Of a stretch of 5,587 nt of DNA, positions 1-5,587 are shown piece by piece. The DNA is taken from assembly GCA_029060585.1 (NCBI GenBank), contig JAIDTS010000061.1, positions 1 to 5,587 of the forward strand. Direction: 5' to 3'. Source of the DNA: Muribaculaceae bacterium. GTDB lineage: Bacteria > Bacteroidota > Bacteroidia > Bacteroidales > Muribaculaceae. Position numbers and translations under genes: made by a program. Numbering within the stretch: the first letter of the stretch is position 1; each line of letters opens with the position of its first letter. The notes below the pieces were generated by a model. The model was not told where the DNA came from and did not search any database. It saw only the letters and a program-made list of their open reading frames with translations.

Positions 1-723
1 GGATATGAATACTACGAACTCCTGCCCGATGACTACAGGTTTGAACTCATCTGGGATTATGAGGAGGAGAAGATGGTACTGAAAGACCCGTCGGTGGCTC
101 TCCTCTTCAATCGCTCGATGCACGAGGTCTACTATGCCGACGAGCTTTATGAGTTCGAGCTGCTGAGACAGGAGGATTATGAAGGCACTCCCCAGAATCC
201 GTATGATCTCACCTACTTTGATATGATGGAAGACTTTGGAGAAGCGGTATTGGAATGTTACCTTCCTGCTCTGTCTACGGATGGCAGGCTACTTGACACC
301 AGCGACCTGTACTATGTAGTGTACGCCAATGACGAACCTTTGACTTTAGATGCCCAGGATTATGGCCTTGAGGAGTCTATTGAGGAGATTCCCTGGAATT
401 TTGAGAATGACAGCTATACTATCATTAAGAATTTCGGAAGCTGCCGTCATGCAGTCTATATCTTTGTGGAAGGAGTCTCTACCATCGGCGTGCAGAGCGT
501 CTACAGATACGACGGCAAGGAGACACGCAGCGAGATCGTGACCCTTGACCTTGAAGCCGATCCCGACGCAGTCGGCGCCATAGATGCCGATAAAAAGATT
601 GCCGACGTTAAATACTATAGCATCGACGGCCGCGAAGTAGCCGCCCCCGCCGCCGGCCTCTTCATAAAGCGCGTCACATTCTCCGACGGCACCGTCCGTA
701 CCTCCAAGCTTATAGGAGGGTAG
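1..723 (+). CDS. C-terminal part of a secreted protein of unknown function, paralog of the next gene (5' end outside window)
   Basis: The frame is open from the first base to a TAG at 721-723, giving 240 residues. An internal Met at base 73 is not taken as the start, because the 24 codons before it already align with the downstream paralog. The whole fragment matches residues 320-558 of the 1018-2694 product with almost no gaps and roughly half the residues identical by eye. Shared blocks are ELLPDDY, KDP-x-V, QEDY-x-GTP-x-NP, EEIPWNF and FVEG-x-ST-x-GVQS followed by ETRSEIVT. The last ~45 residues form a tail with YYSIDGREV, PAAGLFIK and a final SDGTVRTSK, resembling the C-terminal modules of exported Bacteroidales proteins. 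No catalytic motif is visible. About 320 further residues, including a signal peptide, are expected upstream by analogy with the paralog. The function is unknown; a cell-surface or secreted role is inferred. Confidence 0.85.
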   Translation, partial: GYEYYELLPDDYRFELIWDYEEEKMVLKDPSVALLFNRSMHEVYYADELYEFELLRQEDYEGTPQNPYDLTYFDMMEDFGEAVLECYLPALSTDGRLLDTSDLYYVVYANDEPLTLDAQDYGLEESIEEIPWNFENDSYTIIKNFGSCRHAVYIFVEGVSTIGVQSVYRYDGKETRSEIVTLDLEADPDAVGAIDADKKIADVKYYSIDGREVAAPAAGLFIKRVTFSDGTVRTSKLIGG

Positions 724-739
724 AGCTCCAGCTCTACCC
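718..739. repeat. Perfect inverted repeat with GAGCTCCAGCTC core, overlapping the stop codon
   Basis: GGGTAGAGCT (718-727) is followed by CC and then its exact complement AGCTCTACCC (730-739). In RNA this would fold as an 8-bp stem with a six-base CUCCAG loop. The left arm includes the TAG stop of the first gene. No T-run follows, so it is not a classical terminator. It may protect the mRNA 3' end or belong to a dispersed palindromic repeat family. A sister copy with the same core lies at 4663-4682. Confidence 0.7.
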
Positions 740-772
740 CATACCGACACTGTTAGGTGGGGAGCGATCTCC

Positions 773-789
773 GAGCGCGACCTGCGCTC
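773..789. repeat. Small inverted repeat (stem-loop) in the 3' region of the first gene
   Basis: GAGCGC (773-778) and GCGCTC (784-789) flank a five-base loop. It directly follows a weaker GGAG-CGAT-CTCC hairpin at 761-772 and lies upstream of the terminator. No T-run follows. It may be part of a folded 3' untranslated region, but at 6 bp a chance occurrence is possible. Confidence 0.4.
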
Positions 790-824
790 TGCTTATTCCG
801 AAATAATCTAACTGTTTTCAAGTT

Positions 825-855
825 CCCCGGCGATACTTCGCCGGGGTTTTATTTT
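825..855 (+). terminator. Rho-independent terminator after the first gene
   Basis: CCCCGGCGA (825-833) pairs with TCGCCGGGG (838-846), leaving the loop TACT, and is followed at once by TTTTATTTT. The GC-rich 9-bp stem plus T-tract is a textbook intrinsic terminator on the plus strand. It would separate the first paralog's transcript from the second, which has its own promoter downstream. Confidence 0.92.
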
Positions 856-949
856 GCTATTCCTCTTCCCTGACAGCTAATCTCATTCCCATTGTCGTCC
901 TTGCTTTTTGTAAGAAATATAACAAAAATATAAATTTTTAAAATATTAT

Positions 950-981
950 TTTGCGTTTGTAAAGAAATTTTCATAATTTTG
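950..981 (+). promoter_or_regulatory. Bacteroidetes-type housekeeping promoter for the 558-residue gene
   Basis: A TTTG element (950-953) and TAATTTTG (974-981), a full match to the TAnnTTTG -7 consensus of Bacteroidetes, are separated by 20 bp, the usual spacing. The upstream stretch from about 906 is very AT-rich. Transcription would start a few bases after 981, giving a leader of about 30 nt before the ATG at 1018. AAAGG at 1005-1009, 8 nt before the ATG, is a modest ribosome binding site. A second, weaker pair with the same 20-bp spacing, TTTG (907-910) and TAAATTTT (931-938), might be a second promoter or chance in AT-rich DNA. Confidence 0.8.
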
Positions 982-1017
982 CATCCGATTTAGTAAAAAA
1001 TCTTAAAGGTAATTTTT

Positions 1018-2694
1018 ATGAAGAAAACTTTACTCGCACTCAGTGCGGCCGCTATCGCCCTTTCAGGCATGGCCGCTCAGCCTAAGCAGAAACTTCAGGC
1101 ATCACGTTTTCAGATGGATAGAAGCACTCAGCTTCAGTCTCTCCGCGATTCCCGTGTAGTCACTTCTCCCTCACGTATGCAGAAGGCTCCCGGAGAGATC
1201 GGCGATCCCGATAATATCATCACTTCTGTCGAAGGCGAACAGATACCTATGACGGCTATAGGTAGCGGATACTTCCCTTACTATTATTATGTTATTCCCT
1301 TCGAGAATGACGAGACTGCAGCCCATGTCGTTTATGGAGCAGACAATGAGGTGTACCTGTATAACGCGATTTCTAATGCTCCGACTGATTCGTATATCAA
1401 AGGCATTAAGGATGGTGATAAGATTGAGGTAAGCCTTCCTCAGACTGTTTATTGGTATGAGGGCTATGACTATGGATATGCCCTGTGCCTCTTGGAAATG
1501 GACAGTGAACTTGCGGAAGAAGGCGAACGCTGGTATAATATAAAAGAGGAAGATGCAACTTCAGTAACTTTCACCGTAGCCGAAGACGGCTCCATTGTCG
1601 CAGAAGGCATCAGTGATGATTTGCTGCTCGGTTATGTTTATACAGATGATCTTTCTTGGGCTGGATATGGTGTCTCTGAGCTTTCATTGGTGAAGTTTGA
1701 CGGAAAGGCTATCGAGATTCCAGAAGACGAGGTCTCTAAGAATTTCTGGACATACAACACTGGCGAATACGGCTGGCCGGTAAGCTGGGCTCAGGGTTAT
1801 GATGAATGCTATTTCCAGGGACTATGCGAGGATATGCCTGACGCATGGATCATGGGATCGATAGCATACGACGACGACTATGCCACAATATCGATCGCCC
1901 AGAATCAGTATCTTGGAGTATATGATAGTTACTACATCTATTCCAAGTGTGCGAAGGTAGTTCAGGATGAATACGGTTATGAGATGTTTGAGCTTCTTCC
2001 CGATGATTATGTATATGAACTCGTTTGGGATTTCGAAGAAAACGTTATCTCATCCAAAGATCCTGATGTCTACCTGCTTTTCAATGCATCTAAGACTGAA
2101 GAATATGCTTTGGCATATTTTGCCGATTTTAATTTGGTGCAGCAGGAGGATTATGCAGGTACTCCTGCAAATCCTACAGGTCTGGGATTTTATGACTTTA
2201 TGGCCGACGAAAGTTATTCAGCGTTTATATTCTCCGTTCCGGGTGTATCTACAGAAGGAGATGTGCTGCTCACTGAAAATCTATCCTATGTAATTTATGT
2301 CGATGGTGAGCAATGGGAGTTTGATGCCGATGAATATGGGATTCAGGAGACTCTGGAGGAAATCCCCTGGAATTTCAACGATTATTGGATCTGCTACGGT
2401 TATACTGCCATCGAGCGTGAGGTCGATTTCTTCGTAGAAGGCATCTCTACCCTCGGTGTGCAGAGCATCTACCGCTATAATGGCGAGGAGACACGCAGCG
2501 AGATCGTGACTATTGATGTTGAGCCCCTCGATCCGGATTCTGTAGCCGGTCTGAACGCCGGCAAGAAGATCATAGACGTGAAGTACTATGGCCTCGATGG
2601 TCGCCAGGTAGTCAATCCTGCTGCCGGCATCTTTGTGAAGCGCGTGACTTTCGATGACGGCACTGTAGCTACTTTCAAGAAAGCTGTACGCTGA
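1018..2694 (+). CDS. Secreted protein of unknown function with a Bacteroidales C-terminal tail (558 aa)
   Basis: The ATG at 1018 gives a Sec signal peptide (MKKTLLALSAAAIALSG, probable cleavage near residue 19 or 20) and sits behind a clear promoter. After a basic, Gln-rich linker, the mature protein is rich in aromatic and acidic residues, for example YFPYYYYVIPF at 85-95, as in beta-rich surface proteins. Residues 265-300 carry YFQGL, then PDAWIMG, then QYLG, a pattern I associate with repeated beta domains of exported Bacteroidales proteins (from memory, not searched). Residues 472-496 carry FVEGIST and GVQS-x-YRY. The tail from about residue 515 has YYGLDGRQV and NPAAGIFVK and ends in an Arg. 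Five Cys are present in the whole protein (157, 264, 270, 311, 459). Residues 320-558 align with the gene ending at 723. No enzyme motif is seen and function is unknown; surface exposure or T9SS-like export is inferred. Confidence 0.9.
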   Translation: MKKTLLALSAAAIALSGMAAQPKQKLQASRFQMDRSTQLQSLRDSRVVTSPSRMQKAPGEIGDPDNIITSVEGEQIPMTAIGSGYFPYYYYVIPFENDETAAHVVYGADNEVYLYNAISNAPTDSYIKGIKDGDKIEVSLPQTVYWYEGYDYGYALCLLEMDSELAEEGERWYNIKEEDATSVTFTVAEDGSIVAEGISDDLLLGYVYTDDLSWAGYGVSELSLVKFDGKAIEIPEDEVSKNFWTYNTGEYGWPVSWAQGYDECYFQGLCEDMPDAWIMGSIAYDDDYATISIAQNQYLGVYDSYYIYSKCAKVVQDEYGYEMFELLPDDYVYELVWDFEENVISSKDPDVYLLFNASKTEEYALAYFADFNLVQQEDYAGTPANPTGLGFYDFMADESYSAFIFSVPGVSTEGDVLLTENLSYVIYVDGEQWEFDADEYGIQETLEEIPWNFNDYWICYGYTAIEREVDFFVEGISTLGVQSIYRYNGEETRSEIVTIDVEPLDPDSVAGLNAGKKIIDVKYYGLDGRQVVNPAAGIFVKRVTFDDGTVATFKKAVR

Positions 2695-2727
2695 TATAAT
2701 CTCTTTTAGATAATTCAATAATCCAAC

Positions 2728-2766
2728 GGCAGAGACATTGGTCTGTCAGACTGAGGTCTCTGCCTT
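2728..2766 (+). terminator. Nested stem-loop between the second and third genes, possible weak terminator or attenuator
   Basis: GGCAGAGAC (2728-2736) pairs with GTCTCTGCC (2756-2764), a perfect 9-bp outer stem. Inside its 19-nt loop, GTCT (2741-2744) and AGAC (2748-2751) form a second small hairpin. It is followed by TTATATATCTTTAATT, which is U-rich but not a clean U-run, so termination may be partial. It ends only about 20 nt before the ATG of the next gene, so it could also act as a 5' leader structure for that gene. Confidence 0.5.
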
Positions 2767-2784
2767 ATATATCTTTAATTGATC

Positions 2785-4653
2785 ATGCTGAAGAAATTGA
2801 TTGCTTCCTGTCTGCTTGGCTTGGCCGTGCTTTCGGCAGCGGCGGAGGAAAGCGCCCTGACTTTCACTTATGCTAACGACGAACTCGCATTCTGGGGTAA
2901 AGGAAAGTCCGAGATCTACGATGTGGCCATCCGCATTTCTGATCCATATCTTATTGGCAAGAAAATCACAGGTATCCGTGCCATCCTCAACGCTGACGAA
3001 GGCATTGAGTCTACTTCCCTCTGGCTCTCAAAGGAACTGACTCTCGAGAAGATAGATGGAGTGAAGGTCAACGTGCCTGACACATACTCGAAGGAAGTCT
3101 CTGTTGAGAAGATATCGCTTCCAGGGTCTGAGGGTGCTTTCGGACAACTCTCTACAACTCTCGATACTCCCTATGTCATCACTGAAGATGGAATATATGT
3201 CGGCTATAGCCTTACGGTTCCCGCAGTCCCCAAAGGAGAGGTGTTGACAAACAAGCAGATGTATCCTCTCCTTCTCTCCCCCTGCAGCCATAAAGAGTCG
3301 CTCTATCTGCGTGCTTCCAAGGATTTCCTCAAATGGGTACCTTATAACGACAAACTTGGAGCGACTGCAGCCATATATGTCACTCTGGAAGGCGAGTTCG
3401 CTGAGTATAGCGTCGGTCTTCAGAATCTTGTGCCTACATATGCTGCCGTAGGAGAGGATTTCACCGTGAAGGCAGTTGTCTCTACTCCGGGTGCCAAGGA
3501 TGTATCCTCTATCGGATATTCCTATACGGTTGGCGGTAAGAGTTTCGAGCATACACTTGAATTCGATACTCCTATTCCCTCGAATCTTGTCTACCCTACT
3601 TCATTGGCTCTCCCGATCGAGGCTTTATCAGATCTTGGCGAATATACTCTTGACCTGAACATCGATAAGGTCAACGGTATGCCCAATGATAATCCTAAGA
3701 CCTCTGCTTCAGCAGCCGTCACCATTATTCCTTATGTCCCGGTACATCGTCCCATGCTTGAGGAATTCACTGGCACCTGGTGTGGATGGTGTACTCGCGG
3801 ATACTGGGCGCTTGAGAAACTCAATGAGCTTTATGGCGACAACGTTGTCCTCGCGGCTTATCATGATTCTGATCCGATGCAGGTTACCACTGCATTGCCG
3901 GTGGCCGTAACGGGTTTCCCGTCTGCTACGTTAAATCGAAATGGCATTGAGGATCCCTATCATGGAAATGCCGAAGATGGATTCGGTATGAAGGATGAGG
4001 TGTTGGAGTCTATGGATACTCCGGTGCCCGTTGACATCGAGGTTAAGGCCTCATGGGTTAATAATGAAATGACTGAAATCAGGATTGAGTCATCGGCTCT
4101 TTTCTTCGAGAATAAGAAAGATGCCGGCTACAAGATCGGCTATCTGCTTATTAATAATGGCTTGTCTGGAGAGGGCAAGAGCTGGATGCAGAATAACAAT
4201 TTCCCGAGCTATAAAAATCTATTTGAAGGTACCGAACTTGAGGTCCTGACTACCTGGCCTTCCTCTGTGCCTGACCTTGTATTCAATGATGTGGTTGTCG
4301 ATGCCGACGGTATGATGGGTGTAGAGGATTCTCTCCCTTCCGAAATCGCTTTCAATCAGTCCTACTCATCTGAGTTCTCCTACGACATTGCCTCCAACGA
4401 GGTCATACAGGACAAGGATAAGCTCTATGTGGCTGCATTCATCATCAATCCCAACGGCACTATCCTTAACTCCAACAAGGTTAAGGTAGACGGATTTACA
4501 GCCGTGAATGCTATCGAATCCGGAGTAAAGGAGGTTTCAGCAGAATACTATAATCTCTCAGGCGTGCGCGTGGCCAACCCTGAGAGTGGTATCTTCGTCA
4601 AGGTGACCCGCCTCTCCGACGGCTCCGTCCGCACCTCCAAAATCGCTCGCTGA
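2785..4653 (+). CDS. Secreted Omp28-related protein with thioredoxin-like domain (622 aa)
   Basis: I take the ATG at 2785 over an in-frame TTG at 2779 because it opens a standard signal peptide (MLKKLIASCLLGLAVLSAAA, cleavage near residue 20). Cys9 lies too early in the hydrophobic core to be a convincing lipobox. Residues 21 to about 200 form a beta-rich region with SLWLSKELTLEK and GIYVGYSLTV. Residues about 208-317 look like an Ig- or CARDB-type fold. Next comes a thioredoxin-like domain: EEFTGTWCGWC with Cys333 and Cys336, and TGFP with a probable cis-Pro379. This block is typical of Omp28-related outer membrane proteins. The C-terminal tail has YYNLSGVRV (588-596), NPESGIFVK (598-606) and a final SDGSVRTSK, like the two upstream genes. 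Redox activity is possible but unproven: Omp28 homologues are mainly known as surface proteins. No Shine-Dalgarno or convincing promoter is seen in the 90-bp gap, so co-transcription with the gene before it is plausible. Confidence 0.85.
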   Translation: MLKKLIASCLLGLAVLSAAAEESALTFTYANDELAFWGKGKSEIYDVAIRISDPYLIGKKITGIRAILNADEGIESTSLWLSKELTLEKIDGVKVNVPDTYSKEVSVEKISLPGSEGAFGQLSTTLDTPYVITEDGIYVGYSLTVPAVPKGEVLTNKQMYPLLLSPCSHKESLYLRASKDFLKWVPYNDKLGATAAIYVTLEGEFAEYSVGLQNLVPTYAAVGEDFTVKAVVSTPGAKDVSSIGYSYTVGGKSFEHTLEFDTPIPSNLVYPTSLALPIEALSDLGEYTLDLNIDKVNGMPNDNPKTSASAAVTIIPYVPVHRPMLEEFTGTWCGWCTRGYWALEKLNELYGDNVVLAAYHDSDPMQVTTALPVAVTGFPSATLNRNGIEDPYHGNAEDGFGMKDEVLESMDTPVPVDIEVKASWVNNEMTEIRIESSALFFENKKDAGYKIGYLLINNGLSGEGKSWMQNNNFPSYKNLFEGTELEVLTTWPSSVPDLVFNDVVVDADGMMGVEDSLPSEIAFNQSYSSEFSYDIASNEVIQDKDKLYVAAFIINPNGTILNSNKVKVDGFTAVNAIESGVKEVSAEYYNLSGVRVANPESGIFVKVTRLSDGSVRTSKIAR

Positions 4654-4662
4654 AAATTATGA

Positions 4663-4682
4663 GGGAGAGCTCCAGCTCTCCC
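4663..4682. repeat. Perfect inverted repeat with GAGCTCCAGCTC core after the Omp28-like gene
   Basis: GGGAGAGCT (4663-4671), then CC, then the exact complement AGCTCTCCC (4674-4682), starting 10 nt after the stop codon. It has the same central 14 bases, AGAGCTCCAGCTCT, as the repeat at 718-739. The outer arms differ between the copies by a T-A pair present only in the first, yet both stay fully complementary, which points to a conserved structure. No T-run follows. Confidence 0.7.
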
Positions 4683-4711
4683 GCCCATTGCGTAGCCCCC
4701 TATAAACAGAT

Positions 4712-4741
4712 GGCCAGGCATTCCAAAAGAATCGCCTGGCC
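4712..4741. terminator. Stem-loop between convergent genes, likely bidirectional terminator
   Basis: GGCCAGGC (4712-4719) pairs with GCCTGGCC (4734-4741). ATTC (4720-4723) pairs with GAAT (4729-4732), leaving C4733 bulged and the loop CAAAA. The hairpin lies between two genes that point at each other, ending 18 bp from the last base of nadK. The flanks are only mildly T-rich on either strand (TCCGTTTG on plus, TCTGTTTATA on minus), so its strength is uncertain, but its position fits shared termination. Confidence 0.7.
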
Positions 4742-4759
4742 TCCGTTTGTAATAACTCG

Positions 4760-5587
4760 TTAATCATTAAACCGCAACTTCTCGCGTAGGGACGCCGCAA
4801 AAGTGTCGTCATGAGGACTAAGAAGATTGACTACGTAAGGAGCTGCCTTGATCTTAAGCACAGTCTTATCCTTCATGGTCACACTGTAGCCGTCAACACT
4901 CAGACGATAAGACCCCGTCCTCGATGTGATATAAAGCCTCAGCTCAGATTCTCCGGCTGTGACTATCGGTCGCAGGGTCAGGGAATGGGGAGCCACTGGC
5001 GAAAGCACCATGCAGTCGAGCTCCGGCTGAAGTATGGGCCCTCCTACAGAGAGGTTATAGGCTGTGCTCCCTGTTGCTGTCGACACTATCAGTCCGTCGG
5101 CACGGTAATCTGCAAGGAAAAATCCGTCAAGCTCCACATTGATGTTGATCATCGATGCGGTATCCACCTTAAGCACGGCGATGTCGTTGAGTGCGCAGCA
5201 TACGAAATCGTCCGGGATTTTGTCTCCCTCCACTTGTATCACCCTTCTCGCTTGCTTTTTAAGTGTTTGCTGAATTAGGCCGTCGAGCAAAAGCTCCGGA
5301 TTGTCCAGCGTGAAATGAGCCAGATACCCTAATGTCCCCGTATTGATTCCTGCTATAGGCATCTCTGTGTCCCGGAGCCGGTGTGCGGTCCGGATCACTG
5401 TCCCGTCCCCTCCGAAACTGATGGCCACGTCCGCATCAGGTATCCCTGTAAATACCGTAGGTATGAAATCGGGATTCTCTCCAAACCTCGAAAGGTAGGC
5501 GGCAAACTTTTCATGACACAAAAGGCCGAATCCCCGCATGCGGGCTTCGGCCATGAAATTCATTATCCCTGTCAGATTCTGGTCTTG
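4760..5587 (-). CDS. nadK: NAD kinase (ATP-dependent NAD+ to NADP+), 5' end outside window
   Basis: NAD kinase phosphorylates NAD+ to NADP+ in the cytoplasm and is the cell's source of NADP. The frame reads from the right edge to a TAA at 4762-4760, giving 275 visible residues. A Met encoded at 5563-5561 could serve as start, but the eight codons before it (QDQNLTGI) are open and look like the usual N-terminal strand-helix region of the family. I infer that roughly ten residues are missing beyond the edge. Numbered from the first visible codon, the signature GGDGT with catalytic Asp61 is at 59-63, GINTGTLGYL at 80-89, the Asn-Asp nucleotide-binding pair at 134-135, DGLIVSTATGSTAY at 164-177, GGPI at 182-185, and SPVAPHSLTLRP at 196-207. 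All core motifs are intact. The usual TPTGST reads TATGST here. The gene is convergent with the secreted-protein block and unlikely to be related to it. Confidence 0.96.
   Translation of the reverse strand, partial: QDQNLTGIMNFMAEARMRGFGLLCHEKFAAYLSRFGENPDFIPTVFTGIPDADVAISFGGDGTVIRTAHRLRDTEMPIAGINTGTLGYLAHFTLDNPELLLDGLIQQTLKKQARRVIQVEGDKIPDDFVCCALNDIAVLKVDTASMININVELDGFFLADYRADGLIVSTATGSTAYNLSVGGPILQPELDCMVLSPVAPHSLTLRPIVTAGESELRLYITSRTGSYRLSVDGYSVTMKDKTVLKIKAAPYVVNLLSPHDDTFAASLREKLRFND

Noticed and set aside
346..750. Minus-strand open frame of 134 codons opposite the first gene
   Set aside because: It is the complement of a coding region confirmed by paralogy. Its protein resembles no known family and it has no promoter or start context. 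The equivalent antisense frame opposite the second gene (2281-2718) simply mirrors the same homologous DNA.
856..905. Possible small gene or RNA between the terminator and promoter
   Set aside because: No open frame with a plausible start, no strong stem-loop and no recognisable motif were seen in this stretch.
2770..2777. TATCTTTA as a -7 promoter element for the third gene
   Set aside because: It lacks the final G and a TTTG at the right distance, and it would leave a leader of only a few bases before the ATG at 2785.
2779..2784. TTG at 2779 as the start of the Omp28-like gene
   Set aside because: It adds only two residues before the Met at 2785, has no better ribosome binding site, and the ATG gives the standard signal peptide.
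2809..2811. Cys9 of the Omp28-like protein as a lipoprotein attachment site
   Set aside because: It comes after only eight residues and sits inside the hydrophobic core; a signal peptidase I site at residue 20 fits better.
3028..3552. Minus-strand open frame of 174 codons inside the Omp28-like gene
   Set aside because: It lies wholly opposite a well-supported gene, has no recognisable motifs and no start context; it is a frame shadow.
4811..5278. Plus-strand open frame of 155 codons opposite nadK
   Set aside because: It is antisense to a confidently identified NAD kinase, and its translation is low-complexity and unlike a real protein.

Overview
The window looks like chromosomal DNA from a gut-type member of the Bacteroidales; a Muribaculaceae- or Prevotella-like genome is my best guess. 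This rests on three things: a Bacteroidetes-type promoter (TTTG, 20 bp, TAATTTTG) before the second gene, weak or absent Shine-Dalgarno sequences, and secreted proteins that end in the short Tyr-Tyr-x-(Leu/Ile)-x-Gly ... Pro-x-x-Gly-(Ile/Leu)-Phe-(Val/Ile)-Lys tail common in that order.

Layout. Positions 1-723 (+) are the last 240 residues of a gene that enters from the left edge. They align almost without gaps to the second half of the next gene (1018-2694, +), a complete 558-residue secreted protein of the same family, so the two are tandem paralogs of unknown function. Between them, 724-1017 holds several stem-loops, a strong intrinsic terminator and then an AT-rich promoter. A 90-bp gap with a nested inverted repeat leads to the third gene (2785-4653, +), a secreted 622-residue protein with an Omp28-type thioredoxin-like domain (Cys-Gly-Trp-Cys). 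A hairpin and a shared terminator then separate it from a convergent housekeeping gene, NAD kinase (nadK, 5587-4760, -), whose first few codons lie beyond the right edge.

How it fits together. The three plus-strand genes appear to be an accessory block of exported proteins, all carrying the same type of C-terminal tail and so probably sharing an export or anchoring route (inference). The Omp28-like protein may be co-transcribed with the paralog upstream, as no convincing promoter of its own is visible. NAD kinase is unrelated to them.

I see no phage, CRISPR, transposase or tRNA/rRNA sequence. I found no clear new multi-gene system. The points most worth a second look are the tandem paralog family, the near-identical DNA at the tails of two otherwise unrelated genes, and a recurrent GAGCTCCAGCTC-core hairpin after two of the stop codons.
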